Source: Paragordius varius
Lineage: Eukaryota > Nematomorpha
Direction: 5' to 3'
DNA length: 64,000 nt
Assembly (NCBI GenBank): GCA_964247055.1
Contig: OZ176050.1
Location: 14,012,001-14,076,000, forward strand
The notes beneath the pieces are model-generated. The model was not told the origin of the DNA, ran no database searches, and saw only the letters and a list, made by a program, of their open reading frames with translations. A program made the position numbers and the translations under genes. This document shows, in pieces, positions 22,020-35,839 of the stretch; positions within the stretch are counted from its first letter, which is position 1, and the number at the start of each line of letters is the position of its first letter.

Positions 22020-25000
22020 ATAGTTTCAGAGATCGATTGTTAATTAATTTTAATATGGTCCAAATAAATCATGTAAAAATTATTGTTGAGTTTGCTGGAT
22101 AATATACGCTCGTCGTAATAATCTTATTTACAAAAACGGAAGTTTATTTTATAAAATTAATACTGTAAATTATCATATAACACCGGATGTAATACCCTAG
22201 CAAATATTTTACCTTTATTTTTTATATATCTATCAGTATTAATAGGTGTATGTTTTTATATATATTCTAATCAACGTTTTGTATTTACCAAAATTGATTT
22301 ATATTATCGATGTTAATAACTAATTACATGGGTGTCTAAGGTAATACGCACGAATAATTTTCAGAAATGTTTTTTACAATAATATCTAAAAAATAGATAA
22401 TATAATAAAATAAAGAAATTAATAATGAAATAACACAGTACCTAAAATCGGTGAGTATATAAAATATCAAAGACTTTAGATATTCTGACTGATAGAAAAA
22501 TGATGCTTTTGTTGGGCTTTCGAGTGACAAAGAAAGTTATTTTGACTCTTGTTGGAATTTTCCATATCGAATCTGAAAATTAGCGCTCATAATATCTAAT
22601 AAAATTTTATTTAATCTAAAAGCTTTTATTTCAAAAAATTTCCTAAAATATTCCATTAACTAACTATATTAAAAAAATAAAATATTTAAAATTTTTGAGG
22701 TAGGTACAAGTCCTCTAAAGGGGCTAGATTTTGTAAAATAGATGCCAAAATACTGAGATTACGCTCAAACAATTTTATAGTATATTTTACATATATTTCA
22801 ATATTGGCAAAATTTTTATAATAAAATACTTTTTCTATATAATGCACGATATTTGTTTATTTATCTCATAGTTTTGGTTGATAGATTAGTATGGTTAAAT
22901 TTGGGGTAGATAATTTTATAAATAAATGATTATAACTCCAATAGATGAGGGGTGGCATTGTGGATGAATATCGTAAAGTTTATAATAAAGTAGAGCAATG
23001 CACTGTTTTTCTATGAGTCAAAAACAGCTTGAAATATGCTCCAACATATTCCCAAATTTGAATTTTGAAGAAGTGTAATGCATTTTCCAAAAAAAATTAT
23101 TAATGTTATAATCAAACATATATTAAAATTTGATTTGCCATCGGTATTTTCGCCTTTATTTTGAGAAAATACTCTATTTTGTGGGAGTCAATAAATTTGC
23201 ATTCGACTTCGGAGCGTACGATAATTTCAGTTTTAATAAAAATATTGTTTTGCTGTTCTATAGTTAATGGTGACATACAATAATGATTTTTTTGAAACGG
23301 ATAATTTAACTTTTTACCAAAAAAATTTTATTTGATGTAATGAGGGCTAATTTTGCGACTCGATATGGAGCAATCACAAAACGGGAATAATAATTTTCAA
23401 TCCTTACCCAAACTTAATACACCATGAAATCTTAGAAGTCTTAGAATATATATATTTCGTCATATTTTTAGTGTCACTTTGTAATTTAAAAATATTAATA
23501 TAAAAAATAAATTAATTATAATGACATATAAGGTGTCTAGAATTAAAATGGCATGGTAACTCAAACATAGATAAAGCAATGGGTCATGATGTTTCCCTTT
23601 TTTAATATCAAAATAGGCTTCGATTTTAGTGTTTAGAACAAAAATTTTATTTATTTAAATGACTGGAAATTTTCAATTTATATTATTTATTATATCGATA
23701 AAATTTAATTTAATATTAAAAAATTAATACAACTCTTACTACTTTATTTTTAGGCCTATCTTTTAATGTTCGCCATTCTATTATAACACTTGCCTTTTAT
23801 TACTTTTCAGTTTTTATTCAATCTCTTTACTAGCTTAGCGGTTTAAATCTCTCAATAATAAAAAAGATGCATTTCAATTTGTTTTTAATGAGGTGGGGCA
23901 TTTGAATTACAAACACATAACTTAAATCTCTGTATTAATAATTTTCACTGGTTTTAAACAATTATCCAGAAAAGTGGTACATATTTAAGCAACAATATTG
24001 AATATTTTACCATTTTTAAGGGGGCCGATTATTAATATTTTTGTTAAATTAGCTTCCTTTATTGTAAAATTGGCGTTTACTCAAAAAAATAAAGCCAAAT
24101 TATACGCGATTTTTGAAAACATATAATAAAATTCATTAATGGTCCAGTATGACTTATTAGGCAAAATTAGACCTCACATATGTAAATTTCTTGACAGCTT
24201 AAATGTGATACTTTAAAGGGTCATGGAAAATGTGGAAATTTATTCAATTTATCATGCGATCATATCATTTTGTTCAATTAACGGTTTTGCCCTATCAGGG
24301 CTTAAAAAAAATAGGTCCCATATAGATATTATAAAAAAAATCGATGACGCTGAACATTTCTACCATCTCAAAATTTTTGATTAAAAAAATTGGTGTTCTT
24401 CAGGTTTAAATTTTTATATTTTTTACTAAAATCTACCCAATATTATTTCCAGTTTTTTGACATCAAGATCCCTTATAGCTTAAGAAATTAAACAACCAGC
24501 TGATTTTAAAATTAATTGCATCTAATGTAATGTGAAAGTTTGCCAAAGTTAATTTTTTACATTTGGCAGCCATGATATACATATATTTGAATGTTGTGAT
24601 AATTATTTAAAGTAATTTAATAAAAATAGCGCCGAAATTTAAGATGAGGATAGATTTTGTGATACTCAGTATTTTATGCGCGTGCTATCGGAATATATTC
24701 ATCAAGCAATATTTTTACCCCCGATTTTTTAAAGAGTTTATCAGATGGAAAAATAAATTTTGTTTGAGAGTTTCGTTTTAAAAGTTTAATAATATCATAG
24801 AGAAGTAGCCTGGGGTATCCATTTACCCCTTGAAATCAAAGTGTTAAAAATAATTTATAAAACGATATTTATATTTATTATGCGTTCTCATTGGTAGACG
24901 CATTCAAGTAATATTTGATAAATAATTTAAACATCTGAGATGAAAATTAGTAAAAAAATACATATTTTTTTCATGATACTGTTAAAATTCTATAAATTTA

Positions 25001-25563
25001 AACATTTTTTTTAAAACTTTCTCCTATATTTCGGGGCTTTCTAAGGTCATTTGATTGAGTTTTTTTCCCGCATTGGTATATACTTCTATTTTACACTTTG
25101 CAATATTATTACATGAGTTATATTAAATAAAATCAAAAAGCATGGTTGTCTTTTAGAAAAAAATATTTGTCTTTGTTTTACATTTTGTCCGTATAATATC
25201 ATTTTTACCGGAATATAAAATTATAATTAAAAAAAGCCGCTGTAAAACCATTATTGTTTTAGAGCACCGCACATAGCCCATTAAATTTTGATATAATCTC
25301 TTCCGTCGAAATGAACACTCTTAATTATACTGATATATTTAGAAATAACATGCTTTAGTCTTTGAAAGTTTTTTAATTATTTAATCCTTATTCTTATTTC
25401 TGCGTATGAATTCACATAAACAAGATACTTATGTAACGACCCAAATCAAAGACCGATAAAATTGAACAATGCACAAATTGTCTTAATCGCTTAACAGGTC
25501 CTGGCGGTTCTCACACTATCAATAAGATAGAACTTGAAAATGCACAAGAAAAATTGGGAAAAA
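22020..25563 (+). repeat. Tandem array unit, copy 3
   Basis: 3,544 bp, same order of landmarks as copies 1 and 2 but more diverged, with many small deletions. It carries the uninterrupted Helitron target site near 25,225. Confidence 0.85.
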
Positions 25564-26800
25564 ATAGCTTCAGAGATCGAATGTTAATTAATTTTAATAT
25601 GGTCCAAATAAATCATGTATAAAATTATTGTAGAGTTTGCTGGATAATATACGCTTAAGGTTATAGAATTTTATTTCTTACAAAAACGGAAGTTTATGTT
25701 ATAAAATTAAGACTGTAAATTATCATATAACACCGGATGTAATACCCTAGCAAATATTTTACCTTTATTTTTTTATATATCTATCAGTATTAATAGAGAG
25801 GTGTGTGTTTTTATATATATTCTAATCAATGTTTTGTATTTACTAAAATTGATTTATATTATCGATGTTAATAACTAATTACATGGGTGTCTAGACAGGC
25901 AATACGCACGAATAATTTTTAGAAATGTTTTTTACAATAATATCCAAAAAATAGATAATATAATAAAATGAAGAAATTTTAATAATGAAATAACATAGCA
26001 CCTAAAATCGGTGAGTATATAAAATATCAAAAACTTATTCTGACTGATAGAAAAATGATGCTTTTGTTTGGCTTTCGAGTGACAAAGAAAGTTATTTCAA
26101 TTGGAATTGTTCCATATCAAATCTGAAAATTAGCGCTCATAATATCAAATAAATTTTTATTTTATCTAAAAGCTTTTATTTCATAAAATTTCCTTAAATT
26201 ATTCCATTAACTAACTAAAGCAAAATATTTAAAATTTTTGAGGTAGGTACAATTCCTCTAAAGGGGCTACATTTCCTAAAATAGATGCTAAAATACTGAG
26301 ATTACGCTCAAAAAATTTTATGGTATATTTTACATCCATTTCATTATTGGCAAAATTTTTATAATAAAATACTTTTTCCATATAATACACGGAATTTGTT
26401 TATTTAGCTTATAATTTTGGTTGAAAGATTAGTATGGTTAAATTTTGGGTAGATTTTTTATAAATAAATCATATTAAATCAAAAAGTTTCGAGGCGTGGT
26501 ATTATCGATGAATTTCGAAAAACTTAATAATAATTTAAAGCAATGCATTGTTTTTCTATGCGTCAAAACAGCCTGAATTAAGCTCCAACAACAAATTTTC
26601 CCAAATTTGAATTTTGAAATAACATAATGCATTTTCCCAAAAAAAATCTTGTTTATGTTAAATTCAAACATATATTAAAATTGATTTCACCCATCGGCAA
26701 TTTTAAATAGTTCACATTGTGGGAGTCAAAAACTTGCGATTTTCGACTTCGGAGAGAGTAGGATAATTTTAGTTTTATAGTTATTATCACATTTTTAATT
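25564..26800 (+). repeat. Tandem array unit, partial copy 4
   Basis: About 1.24 kb matching the first third of the unit, increasingly diverged, with similarity fading after the landmark ttcgacttcggag near 26,745. Confidence 0.75.
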
Positions 26801-26934
26801 TTTTTGCCTGTTTTAAGCGATTAAAATTTTTTGTGGTTAAAAGTTTGAAAGCATATAAACATTATCTTACGTTCATATCTCAATGGCCATGAAATGCATA
26901 TCTTTAAATTTGTCCCAGCATCATCGCCTTCAAG

Positions 26935-27996
26935 CAGTGGAGAAACTACGGGGAGCCAGAGGGAAGAATAAAGAGATTTATTATTGATTAAAAAAATGAA
27001 AAGGCGAAAAAATGCATTTTTTTCACTATCTCAATAAGCGGTTTTATTATAAATTGATGATTAATAACTTATAAATTCTCTCTAGTTAACACTTTAAAAG
27101 GGTTAAAAAATTAATAATGAGTAAAGCTAGTTGACACCAAAAATTAAGTGAAGCCTATAAATCTTCAAGTCCTAAATTATTTTGTTATTAAAAACTATAG
27201 TATTATAGTTTGATGGGAACTCACAAAATTTAGACAGATGTAATTTTTTTGCTTCTGTTAAATTAAGAATTACAAATAAATTCTCATTTGCAATAATATA
27301 TTCATATAGCGTAAAAATATATTTTGGTAATTTAGTGTGAAGACAATTTCATGAAGAAATAAGTTCATGTCAAAAAGTATTTGCTTAAGGAAGAGATCGC
27401 ACAAATTAAGAATACCAGACAATTCGCAGAGCTATTAATTATTAAGTACCCTTTTCAGCTAGTTGTGATGAAGTTATAACAGCATTATTATTGTTTGTGA
27501 CTTTACCAGTTACGGTTGCTACAGCGGAAACGTTCATTCTCAAAGTTAAAAATAATTAAAAATTATAATAGAAGCACGATGACTGAAAAAAGGTTGAGCA
27601 ATGTATCGTTACAGCAATTGGAGCGGAGATGGCGGATCAAATGGATAAAAAGATATAATAATTAGAAAATTTGCTCACGCAATATCGAAAAAACGAAATT
27701 TTAAAATTTTTACATGCTCTTTATAAGTTATTTAATTATTTTAAACTTAAAAAAATAACGTTAAGATTAAATTGATGGTGGTTAGGCGGCACTAACTATC
27801 ATATATAAAAATACCAGAAACGCAAAACTTTTAGACTCAGTATGAGTCATGTAAATATTTATATTTTTAAATATTTATTTATGAGTCTAAGTGTTGCGCC
27901 AGAAGAAATGATAAATGCAAACGATTTTTTGGGGGGAAGGAGGGGGAGAGTATTTAAATCTTTCGGTAGGGCCCACAATTTATAGTTCCGCCACTG
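26935..27996 (+). mobile_element. Internally deleted hAT transposon with dimerisation-domain relic
   Basis: Ends are CAGTGGAGAAACTA on the left and, on the minus strand, CAGTGGCGGAACTATA on the right, an imperfect hAT-type inverted repeat. The 8-bp target duplication CCTTCAAG is perfect at 927-934 and 997-004 (26927-26934 and 27997-28004). Around 27,480-27,650 the plus strand encodes the hAT C-terminal dimerisation region in two frames: TLPVTVATAE, then after a single-base shift RSFSKLKIIKNYNRSTMTEK with RLSN. The ZMYM/FAM200-like wording of that block is recognisable. Most of the transposase is gone, so the copy is inactive. Confidence 0.93.
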
Positions 27997-28004
27997 CCTT
28001 CAAG

Positions 28005-28796
28005 TATAATATATGAAATCTTAATGTAAAATATTTTTCCCAATTTAGTTATCATATTATCAACTCAGTTCAGTAACTGATAGGAGGTACATAGATATAT
28101 AATATATAATAAATTGATGAATATGTTTGGCTATTAAATATTTTATACCATTGTTTTTAGACAAACAAATTTACGATATATACACAGTGCACCAAATATC
28201 CTGATCTATTATTTCTAGCAGTAAAAAATATCAGGGATTTCATGGTGCTTTTGGTTTTAGGGCTTAAGTAATTTAAGATGTTTCCACTTTATAGTTGCTA
28301 CAAATCAAAAAAACGCAAATTTAAGGAGCATTCAATAATTTCTTATAGCTAAATGCTTCAGGCCAAAAAATATTATATATATTTCATTTACTATATATAT
28401 ACAAAAATATATGTTTAATTTTTAGATGTGGTTCCGAAAGAGTGGCATTCAAAAACTCTTTGAAATGGGCAAATTTTCACAAAACATAAACAACCCAGAT
28501 TGTGCGTTACAATTAAACATATGGAAGATTATCACATCAAATTATTTTAAACTACGTATACTTTGCTTAAACTTTCATGACCTTTGGTTTAATATTCCAT
28601 TAGGCCAAATAAATATATAATGGTAAAACTCATATCATACTTTTTCGCCGCCATTTTTTTCCATTTTTTTGAATCGCCAATACAATAGTGAAATTAATGT
28701 ATACTATGTGTGTAAATCAACTTTTAGCTTTTATGATTGATTTTAAAATCATCTGTTTAGTTCAATCATGTTTTAAAGCTGTCCCAATTTACTCTA
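28005..28796. other. AT-rich DNA with a MITE end
   Basis: No gene seen. At 28228 a further left end of the ATCAGGATT MITE family appears (atcagggatttcatggtgc then ttttggttttaggg), with an inverted relative at about 28184-28203. An open frame at 28426-28620 has no splice or domain support. Confidence 0.4.
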
Positions 28797-29824
28797 TGGG
28801 TCGGGTGATAAAAAATTTTTTTGACTTAACTTGCAAGTAATTCAAGTCATGGCTTGCTTTCATGCGATAAAAAAAATTTAACATTACACGACTTAAGTCA
28901 AGCAAGAAAACTTGATAAGGTGATATAAAATCATATGATCAAGTAAAACTTAAAGATTTTGTAAGTGTGGTGTAGGGCACACTTGACAGATTTAAAAATA
29001 TGGATAAAATTATTTTGGAAACTATTTATGTATAAAATTTAGATTTTATATGTAATTAAAACCTTTGTTAATGCTACAAGTTGTTGAATTGATAAATTTT
29101 GGCTAATTAACCTATTCATTGGGTGGATACAAAAGGGGATAAATTTATAGAAAAATTCTCCTAATATTTAAGAACATGGCATATAAAAATATGCTAAATA
29201 TAAAAATTCCGTGGACGCAAAAAAATTTGATTCTCGAAAATTTCTTAAAATTTATAATTAAATAGTAATCTTGTTTAATTTCAATCTTCATTTATTAAAC
29301 GCTATAGCATATCTCACTATAAACTAATGTAAAGAATTATTTTCATCATAAATTTATTTTGGTAAGGTTGATAATCAATTAAAAATAATATGTTTTATTA
29401 TATTAAATATCCTCCAATTATATTTGCAAATAAACTCCAAACAAAATGAGTAGTGTGGTAAAATAATGGAAAGTGCTTTAAGGGCGAATGGTTTCATCAA
29501 TCAAAAAATTATTACCAGGCTCAATATTTAAAAAACTCTATAATATTAAAAAAATACATGCCAGTGAGTTTGAAAAACTTCAATAAATACATATTACATT
29601 AATAGTTTATCTTTTTGTACCTTATTCCATAAATTTTGGCTGAAAATGATCAAAATAATTTGCGTAAATGTGAATTGGGTGGCAAAAAATGTTACATTCA
29701 TAAGCAAAAGACTTAATTTAAGTATTTTTTATCACCGATCTTCAAGTGTACACTTTCTGGCTTAAGTAAACTTGCTCACCTTGCCACGCTTGGCTTACAA
29801 GTGATTTTTTTATCACCCCACCCT
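28797..29824 (+). mobile_element. 1-kb TIR element (GGGTSGGGTGATAAAAAA ends), copy 1
   Basis: Left end tgggtcgggtgataaaaaa, right end on the minus strand agggtggggtgataaaaaa, with a TA on each outer side (28795-28796 and 29825-29826). A second inverted copy lies at 30834-31843. Inside, GATAAAAAA-type motifs recur in both orientations. No transposase frame was found, so it is non-autonomous; TA flanks would fit Tc1/mariner-like integration but that is a guess. Confidence 0.75.
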
Positions 29825-29825
29825 T

Positions 29826-30410
29826 AGATTTGAATGGGTGTACCGGTTTCCGGAAACATCTCACAAAGTCACATGACGAATCGGTTTTTAGCGGGTAGCT
29901 CCTTACCCAGAAGCTATCATCACAGAAACGTTTGACCAAAATTTTGCCTTTTAACAGGGAATACGTGGAATCCATATTGAATTTTTACGGTCTCATACCT
30001 AGGGCGAAAATAGATTTAAAAAATTATTTTTGTGGACTTTGTTTTTTAAAAAAAATGGCATTTTACGGGGGTAGCGGATAAAAAGAGGGCCTAAATCAAA
30101 AAAGTGACTCGACTATGTTTGGCGCAATCAAAAATAAGTAAACAAAAATCATATTTAAAATTGATAGGTCCAACACATTCTCCGGAAAATTGTCTCAAAG
30201 ATACGATTTTTGTGGACTTGTTTTCAAAAAAACCCCTTTTTCACACGGGATGGGCCCGAACTGGGGACCTAATTCAAAAAAAGGACGAAGCTATTGTCGG
30301 GGCATTCATTAATGATTATATTTTCTCGATATTTGGATTTATGGATTTACCGGTTTTCCGGTACCAGATCATAAAGCCAGGATTTACCATTTTTATAAAT
30401 ATATAACTAA
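29826..30410 (-). mobile_element. Old fragment of the same Helitron family
   Basis: The stretch matches the Helitron module at 19195-21679 (gggtgtaccggtttccggaa, acggtctcatacctagg, ttttacgggggtagcgg), at perhaps 85-90% identity. It ends with the Helitron 5' terminus, whose first two bases no longer read TC. The 3' hairpin and CTRR end are missing; the TIR element copy 1 directly abuts its other side. Confidence 0.8.
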
Positions 30411-30434
30411 CTTTTAAAACAGTGGTTTATTCAC

Positions 30435-30632
30435 TGATATGTAGTTGATATTAAAACATTGCATAATTTTATTTTTATGTCTCATCATCATATTATTATA
30501 TTAATCGCGTTTGGCGTTTATGTTTGTGCGTCATTATTCGTGGAATCATATAAATATTCGTAGAATATAAGACATATTCTTACAATTGTGACGCACATGC
30601 ATGTTATTTGTAATTCGACAATTTATATTTCA
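30435..30632 (+). repeat. 5' LTR of gypsy fossil 1
   Basis: 198 bp, TG...CA, matching 35189-35382 through landmarks such as ttaatcgcgtttggcgttta and gacatattcttacaattgtg. Confidence 0.92.
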
Positions 30633-30833
30633 TTTGGCGACGAGTATGGAGAAAATTCAATTGAGATACGATGACACTTATAATTTTGCCACCTACATCT
30701 GATATGTCAAAAGGGTTATGATCTCCAAAAATGTTGATGCTAATGATGATAATATCAAAGTACTGTTTTTGGCTTGAGCTGATCTTAAAACAAATGATTT
30801 TTCCAGAATCAATTGATGGTGCTCCTTGGTCCA

Positions 30834-31843
30834 TGGATGGGGTAATAAAAAAGTCGCACTTGACTTGTAAGCCAAGAGTGGTAAGTTGAGCAAAATTACT
30901 TAAGCCAGCAAATGTACACAAGATCGGTGATAAAAAAACACTTAAGTCCTTTTGCTTATAAATGTAACATTTTTTGCCACCCAATTCGAATTTTACGTAA
31001 ATTATTTTGATCATTTTCAAACAAAATTTATGAAATAAGGCACAAAAAGATTCAATTACAATATGCATTTATTGATGTTTTTCAAACTCACAGGCAAGTA
31101 TCCTATTTTATATTATAGAATTTTTTTAAATATTGAGCCTGGTAATAATTTTTAAATTGTTGAAATCCTTCGCCCTTAAAACACTTTCCATTTTATCACA
31201 GTGCATTTTGTTTAGAGTCCATTTGCAAATATAATAGGAAGATGTTTATACAATATAACATAATTATTTTTAATTGATTATAAACATTACATTTGAAATA
31301 AATTTATGATGAAATAAATTCTTTACATTGGTTAATAGTGGAGTAACCTTTTACTTTTAATAAACGTAGATTTAAAATTTTAGAAGTAATAATTATTAAT
31401 TTTAAGAAATTTTCGAATCCATTTTTTTGCGGTCACCGAATCGATATATTTAGCATATTTTTATATGCCATGTTATTAAATATTAGCAGAGTTTTTCTAT
31501 AAATTTATCCTCTTTTGTATCCACCCAAGGAATAGATTAATTAGCCAGAATTTATCAAATTCTCAATTTATAGCATTAACAAAGGTTTGAATTACATATA
31601 AAACCTAAATTTTATACATAAATAGTTCCCAAAATAATTTTATACATATTTTTAAATCTGTCAAGTGTGCCCTAAACCACACCTGCAAAATCTTTAATTA
31701 CTTGATCATATGATTTCTTATGACCTCCTTAAGTTTTCCCGCTTGACTAAGTCATGTAATGTTAATTTTTTTATCACATGAAAGCAAGTCATGACTTTAA
31801 AAACTTAAGTCAAGTCAAAAAAATTTTTTATCACCCGACCCCA
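30834..31843 (-). mobile_element. 1-kb TIR element, copy 2, nested in gypsy fossil 1
   Basis: Inverted relative to 28797-29824: right end ...ttttttatcacccgacccca followed by TA, left end tggatggggtaataaaaaa. Matches copy 1 along its length, for example cacttgacttgtaagccaag and catgttattaaatattagc. It interrupts the gag region, so it inserted after the retrotransposon did. Confidence 0.78.
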
Positions 31844-34800
31844 TAATTCATGACATTGGTCTTAAACTTTTCTCACCGACCAAATCTGTCTTCGCTACAA
31901 GGTATGAGTTTGCTCGTTTGCGGAGAAATGATGGAGAAACAACGGAATTTTCGCAAAGAGTTAAGAGTGTTTGCTGAATAGGCTGAATTTCAAACAGTGG
32001 TGGAGGAGAGAATTAGAGATAGTTCCATGGCTGGATTAAACTTGCAATCATTGAAGTGGATCTTAATTCACGATTCCCTGATGCGAAGTGTGATGAAAAG
32101 GCGGTGTCATTAACCACCATTGTCGACATGGCCTTGGCCCAGGAACTTGCAAGGGCCGATATTGCCTCCCATGTGTCGTCAAGCAGTATCCTCAAAATTC
32201 AAAAGAATCGGTCGAATGATAATAATTATAATAGTAATAATATGGAATATAAAAAATGATGGCAATAATACTAAATGGAAGCGGAGATGTGGCAAATGTG
32301 GTAAATCGCATACACCAAAACAATGTTTCGCGTTCGGAAAAATATGCCACAATTGTAATAAAAAAATCATTTTCAGGCAATGTGTCGCCATAAAAAACGA
32401 TATAGTGATAATATTAACGCTAATTATAATAAATGGGGCACACAAGCGAACATTTGCGCTACGATTATTGGCCAAGCTGTCAGTATGGTTTTTGATACTG
32501 GAGCTGCTGATTCTCTGATTAATAAAAATGTCTGGAAGACGGTGGGAGCACCTTACTAAAAAGTGCTCCCAGATTAACTTCCTAAGGAAACAACCCAATC
32601 AAACTCTTGGGAAAAATAGTCGTGAATGTAACAATGGGAAACATTACGAAGAAATTAGAATGTTTTGTGACGGAAGAAGAGATATACGATATTTGGGCTG
32701 CCTTGGATCATTGTGGCGACCTTACCGGATAACGTGAAAGTTAATCAAATAACATCTAATAATATGGTCATGATGATGTATCCAAGCGATTTTCAAAACT
32801 CTTTAACGGGGAATTGGGTTGTTACAACGGTGATCCTGTTAAATTGTATGTTCGATCAGATGCAATACCAAACGTGGCTGCACGGGGAATTCCATTGGCA
32901 CTACCGAGTAAAGTAGAGATGGAAATGCAGAGACTGATGGACCTGGGGATAGTTGGTCCTGTTGATCCTACACAACACCATGTGGGATGGGCGGCTCCTA
33001 CGGTTAACGTCGTAAAAACTAAGGGGGGAATTAGGGTGTGCGCTGATATACGGGTAACAATTGATTCTTTAATGGAGAACATATCCCAGATTATCCCGAC
33101 ATTTGACATAATCGCGTCCAAATGGCGGGATCTAGATGGTTCTCGTCCATTGATTTAAAGGACGCATACCTTCAAATTCCGGTGGATGTGGAGAGTAAAA
33201 AAATGTTTGGTTATTACTAGTCCAATGAGATATTTCCAATTTAATCGCCTACCATTTGAATCGAAGGTTTCTCCCATGCTTTTCCAGAGAATAATGGATG
33301 AGGTACTCAAAGATTGCAGGAGCACAATGGCTTATCTCGACGATGTTTTAGTTGTTGGTAAAACGAAAGATGAACATGTTAAAAATCTTAACGAGATCCT
33401 TACAAGGTTACTAAAATTCGGTTTTACGTTAAGGAAAGATAAACTGAAACTTTATAAGAATAATATTAAATTCAAGGAATTTGTCCTGTACAAGATAAAA
33501 TTGACGCCATTACGAATTGTGCGACATCTATCAATAAAACTGAGGTAAGATCATTTTTGGGATTGCTCAATTTTTATGAACGTTTTATTCCAGGCTTACA
33601 TGTCAAATTTAGTAATCTACATGCACTAACAGGATCCAAAAAGGAATGGAGATGGTCACAACAACATCAAAATGAATTTAAGCAAGCAAAAAACTTAATA
33701 TCAAAAGAATTTTTACTGGCCACTTATAACGTAAATATAAAACAACAATAATACAAGTGGATGCGTCTACAAAAGGCTTTGGAGCTGTACTTCTGCAAAT
33801 GGAGAATAAGAGAATGGTACCAATTGCATTCGCGTCATGAAAATACCAGAATGCAGATAAAAAATTTTCTGTGATTGAATTGAAAACTAAGTCTTTGCTA
33901 TTTGGGTTAGAAAAATTCCATTATTATATTTATGGCCAGAAATGTGAGGTCTGGTCAGATCATAAGCCGTTAGTTCATTTATTCGGAAAATTGGAAGTTA
34001 AGTGATATTAAAAACTGTAAATTGTTAAGATGGATCTACAAGGCCGCCGCGTATGATTTTGATATCGACAAACATGGCCGATGTGTTTTCAAGACTTCCC
34101 GAAAAGAGTCAGACACCATTAGCCAATGATTGTGGCCGAAAAAATCCGAAAAATCACATTCGTGGATTTAAATTTAAATATAACCCAAATAAAAAAAGAT
34201 TGTTTGGAGAATAAACTGTTAAACGATCACGTATGGCACTTAAAAATAACGATTGGTCAACACCGGAATTATCCGCATTCAAAGCCGTGGGGGATAGTTA
34301 CTATGAAAAAACAGCCAGGTCGTTGGTGTTTTGGCCCGGAATGGATAAAAGAACATTGAAAAGTTAGTACACGACTGTTAGTGTTGTCAGAGGAAGAGGG
34401 CGAACATTGCTGAGAATCCGGTATATAAATGGAACTTCAATGTGGGAATATGGGAAAACTCCATGTAAACATCGCGGGTCCTATGTGTGGTAAATATTGA
34501 TTGGTTTAATTGACGCGTTCTCAAGATGGATGGAGGTGGAGATACTTAGCAGTATTACATCTGATGTGATTTTGAAACAATTGGAGATATGGTTTCCCTC
34601 TTATGGTTTTCCAAGAATGTTAGAAACTGATAATGCTACTTAATTCAAATCGTTCAATTCTCGGGAAACGATGACAAACTGGAACATTAATCATGTGACG
34701 TTCCTATCACTTAAGGACAAATGGTTTGGTGGAAAGTGTGATTTGCACGTTGATATCAAGATTTCGATCTACGATGAGGACTGGCGTGAAGAGTCAATAG

Positions 34801-35188
34801 GCTTTAAATAATGTATTATTGGCCTATCGAAACTCATGGCATAATAAATAAAGACGACTCCCGCATCGTTGTTTTTGAAGAGGAACATCAACACACCGTT
34901 GAATTGGTTGCAAGATAAGGAAGCGCCTAAAGAAAATACACCACCGAGACCGTTAAGAGAATTTACACCTTCACAACCAAATTAATAAAGAATGAGATCT
35001 AAAGGATGGCGACGGGTACGGTTGAAGTAAGAACGGGGCCTTTATCGTACGAAGTAAGTGATCAAGAAGGGAAACAGATGAGGAAACATACGGATTAACT
35101 CTTAGGTCTGATGGTGGGAGACTGAGGTTCCCAGGCGTCTAGATCGAGTCCGAAAACCTCCTAAGCGTTTTTTAATGGAGGAAGAGAA

Positions 35189-35382
35189 TGATATGTAGTT
35201 GATATTACAACATTGCATCATTGTATTTTTATCTTCCATCATATTATTATTATATTAATCGCGTTTGGCGTTTATGTTCGTGCGTCATTATTCGTGGAAT
35301 TATCATATAAATATTCGTAATAAAAGACATATTCTTACAATTGTGACGCATTATTATTTGTAATTCGACAATTTATATCTCA
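35189..35382 (+). repeat. 3' LTR of gypsy fossil 1
   Basis: 194 bp partner of the 5' LTR, preceded by a purine tract and followed by the target duplication TTCAC. Confidence 0.92.
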
Positions 35383-35839
35383 TTCACATAATTGAGCTCT
35401 GAAAAATAATCCAAATATTATAAAGCAAAATATAATTTATGAGATTTAAGTTCATAGTCTTCAAAAGTCACAAATTATTATTTTTTTAATATGGGCTAGT
35501 TTTAAATAAACGCAAAAATCTCGGGGTTGCACAGTTATAATATGGGTTAGATTACCATAAAAATTTTTTATAAAAAAATGCATACTTTGCTGTCAAATTT
35601 AAATTTTAATGTGGAGTTTCTCATAGTATATCGAACGGCAATATTGTAAAAAATTCTACATAATTCGATAACGGTGAATTTCTACCATTTCGTATTTTTT
35701 TAAAAAATTTGGTTATTTTCAAGCATAAACTAAAAATATTTGTTTTTCACCATAATATACATTTAAAAACTATATTAAAATTTAAAGTATTATTAAGTTT
35801 TATAAAAAAATATACAGTTAACTTTTTTGTCTTTTTTAA

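Larger units (their letters stand above)
30435..35382 (+). mobile_element. Ty3/gypsy LTR retrotransposon fossil 1
   Basis: LTRs at 30435-30632 and 35189-35382 begin TGATATGTAG and end ...TCA, and differ at roughly one position in ten with small indels, so the insertion is not recent. A 5-bp target duplication TTCAC flanks the whole (30430-30434, 35383-35387). A primer-binding-like tggcgacgagtatgg follows the left LTR and a purine tract ggaggaagagaa precedes the right. Parts in order: gag with a zinc knuckle near 32290-32390, protease DTGA near 32500, reverse transcriptase about 32,900-33,550 with YLDD, RNase H about 33,740-34,000, integrase about 34,150-34,900. It is broken by many changes and carries a nested TIR element in its gag region. 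Confidence 0.92.

Noticed and set aside
28426-28620. 64-codon plus-strand frame after an AG
   Set aside because: No matching donor, no homologue in the window, AT-driven composition.
32179-33121. Minus-strand open frames across the first gypsy fossil
   Set aside because: Antisense shadows of the retrotransposon genes.
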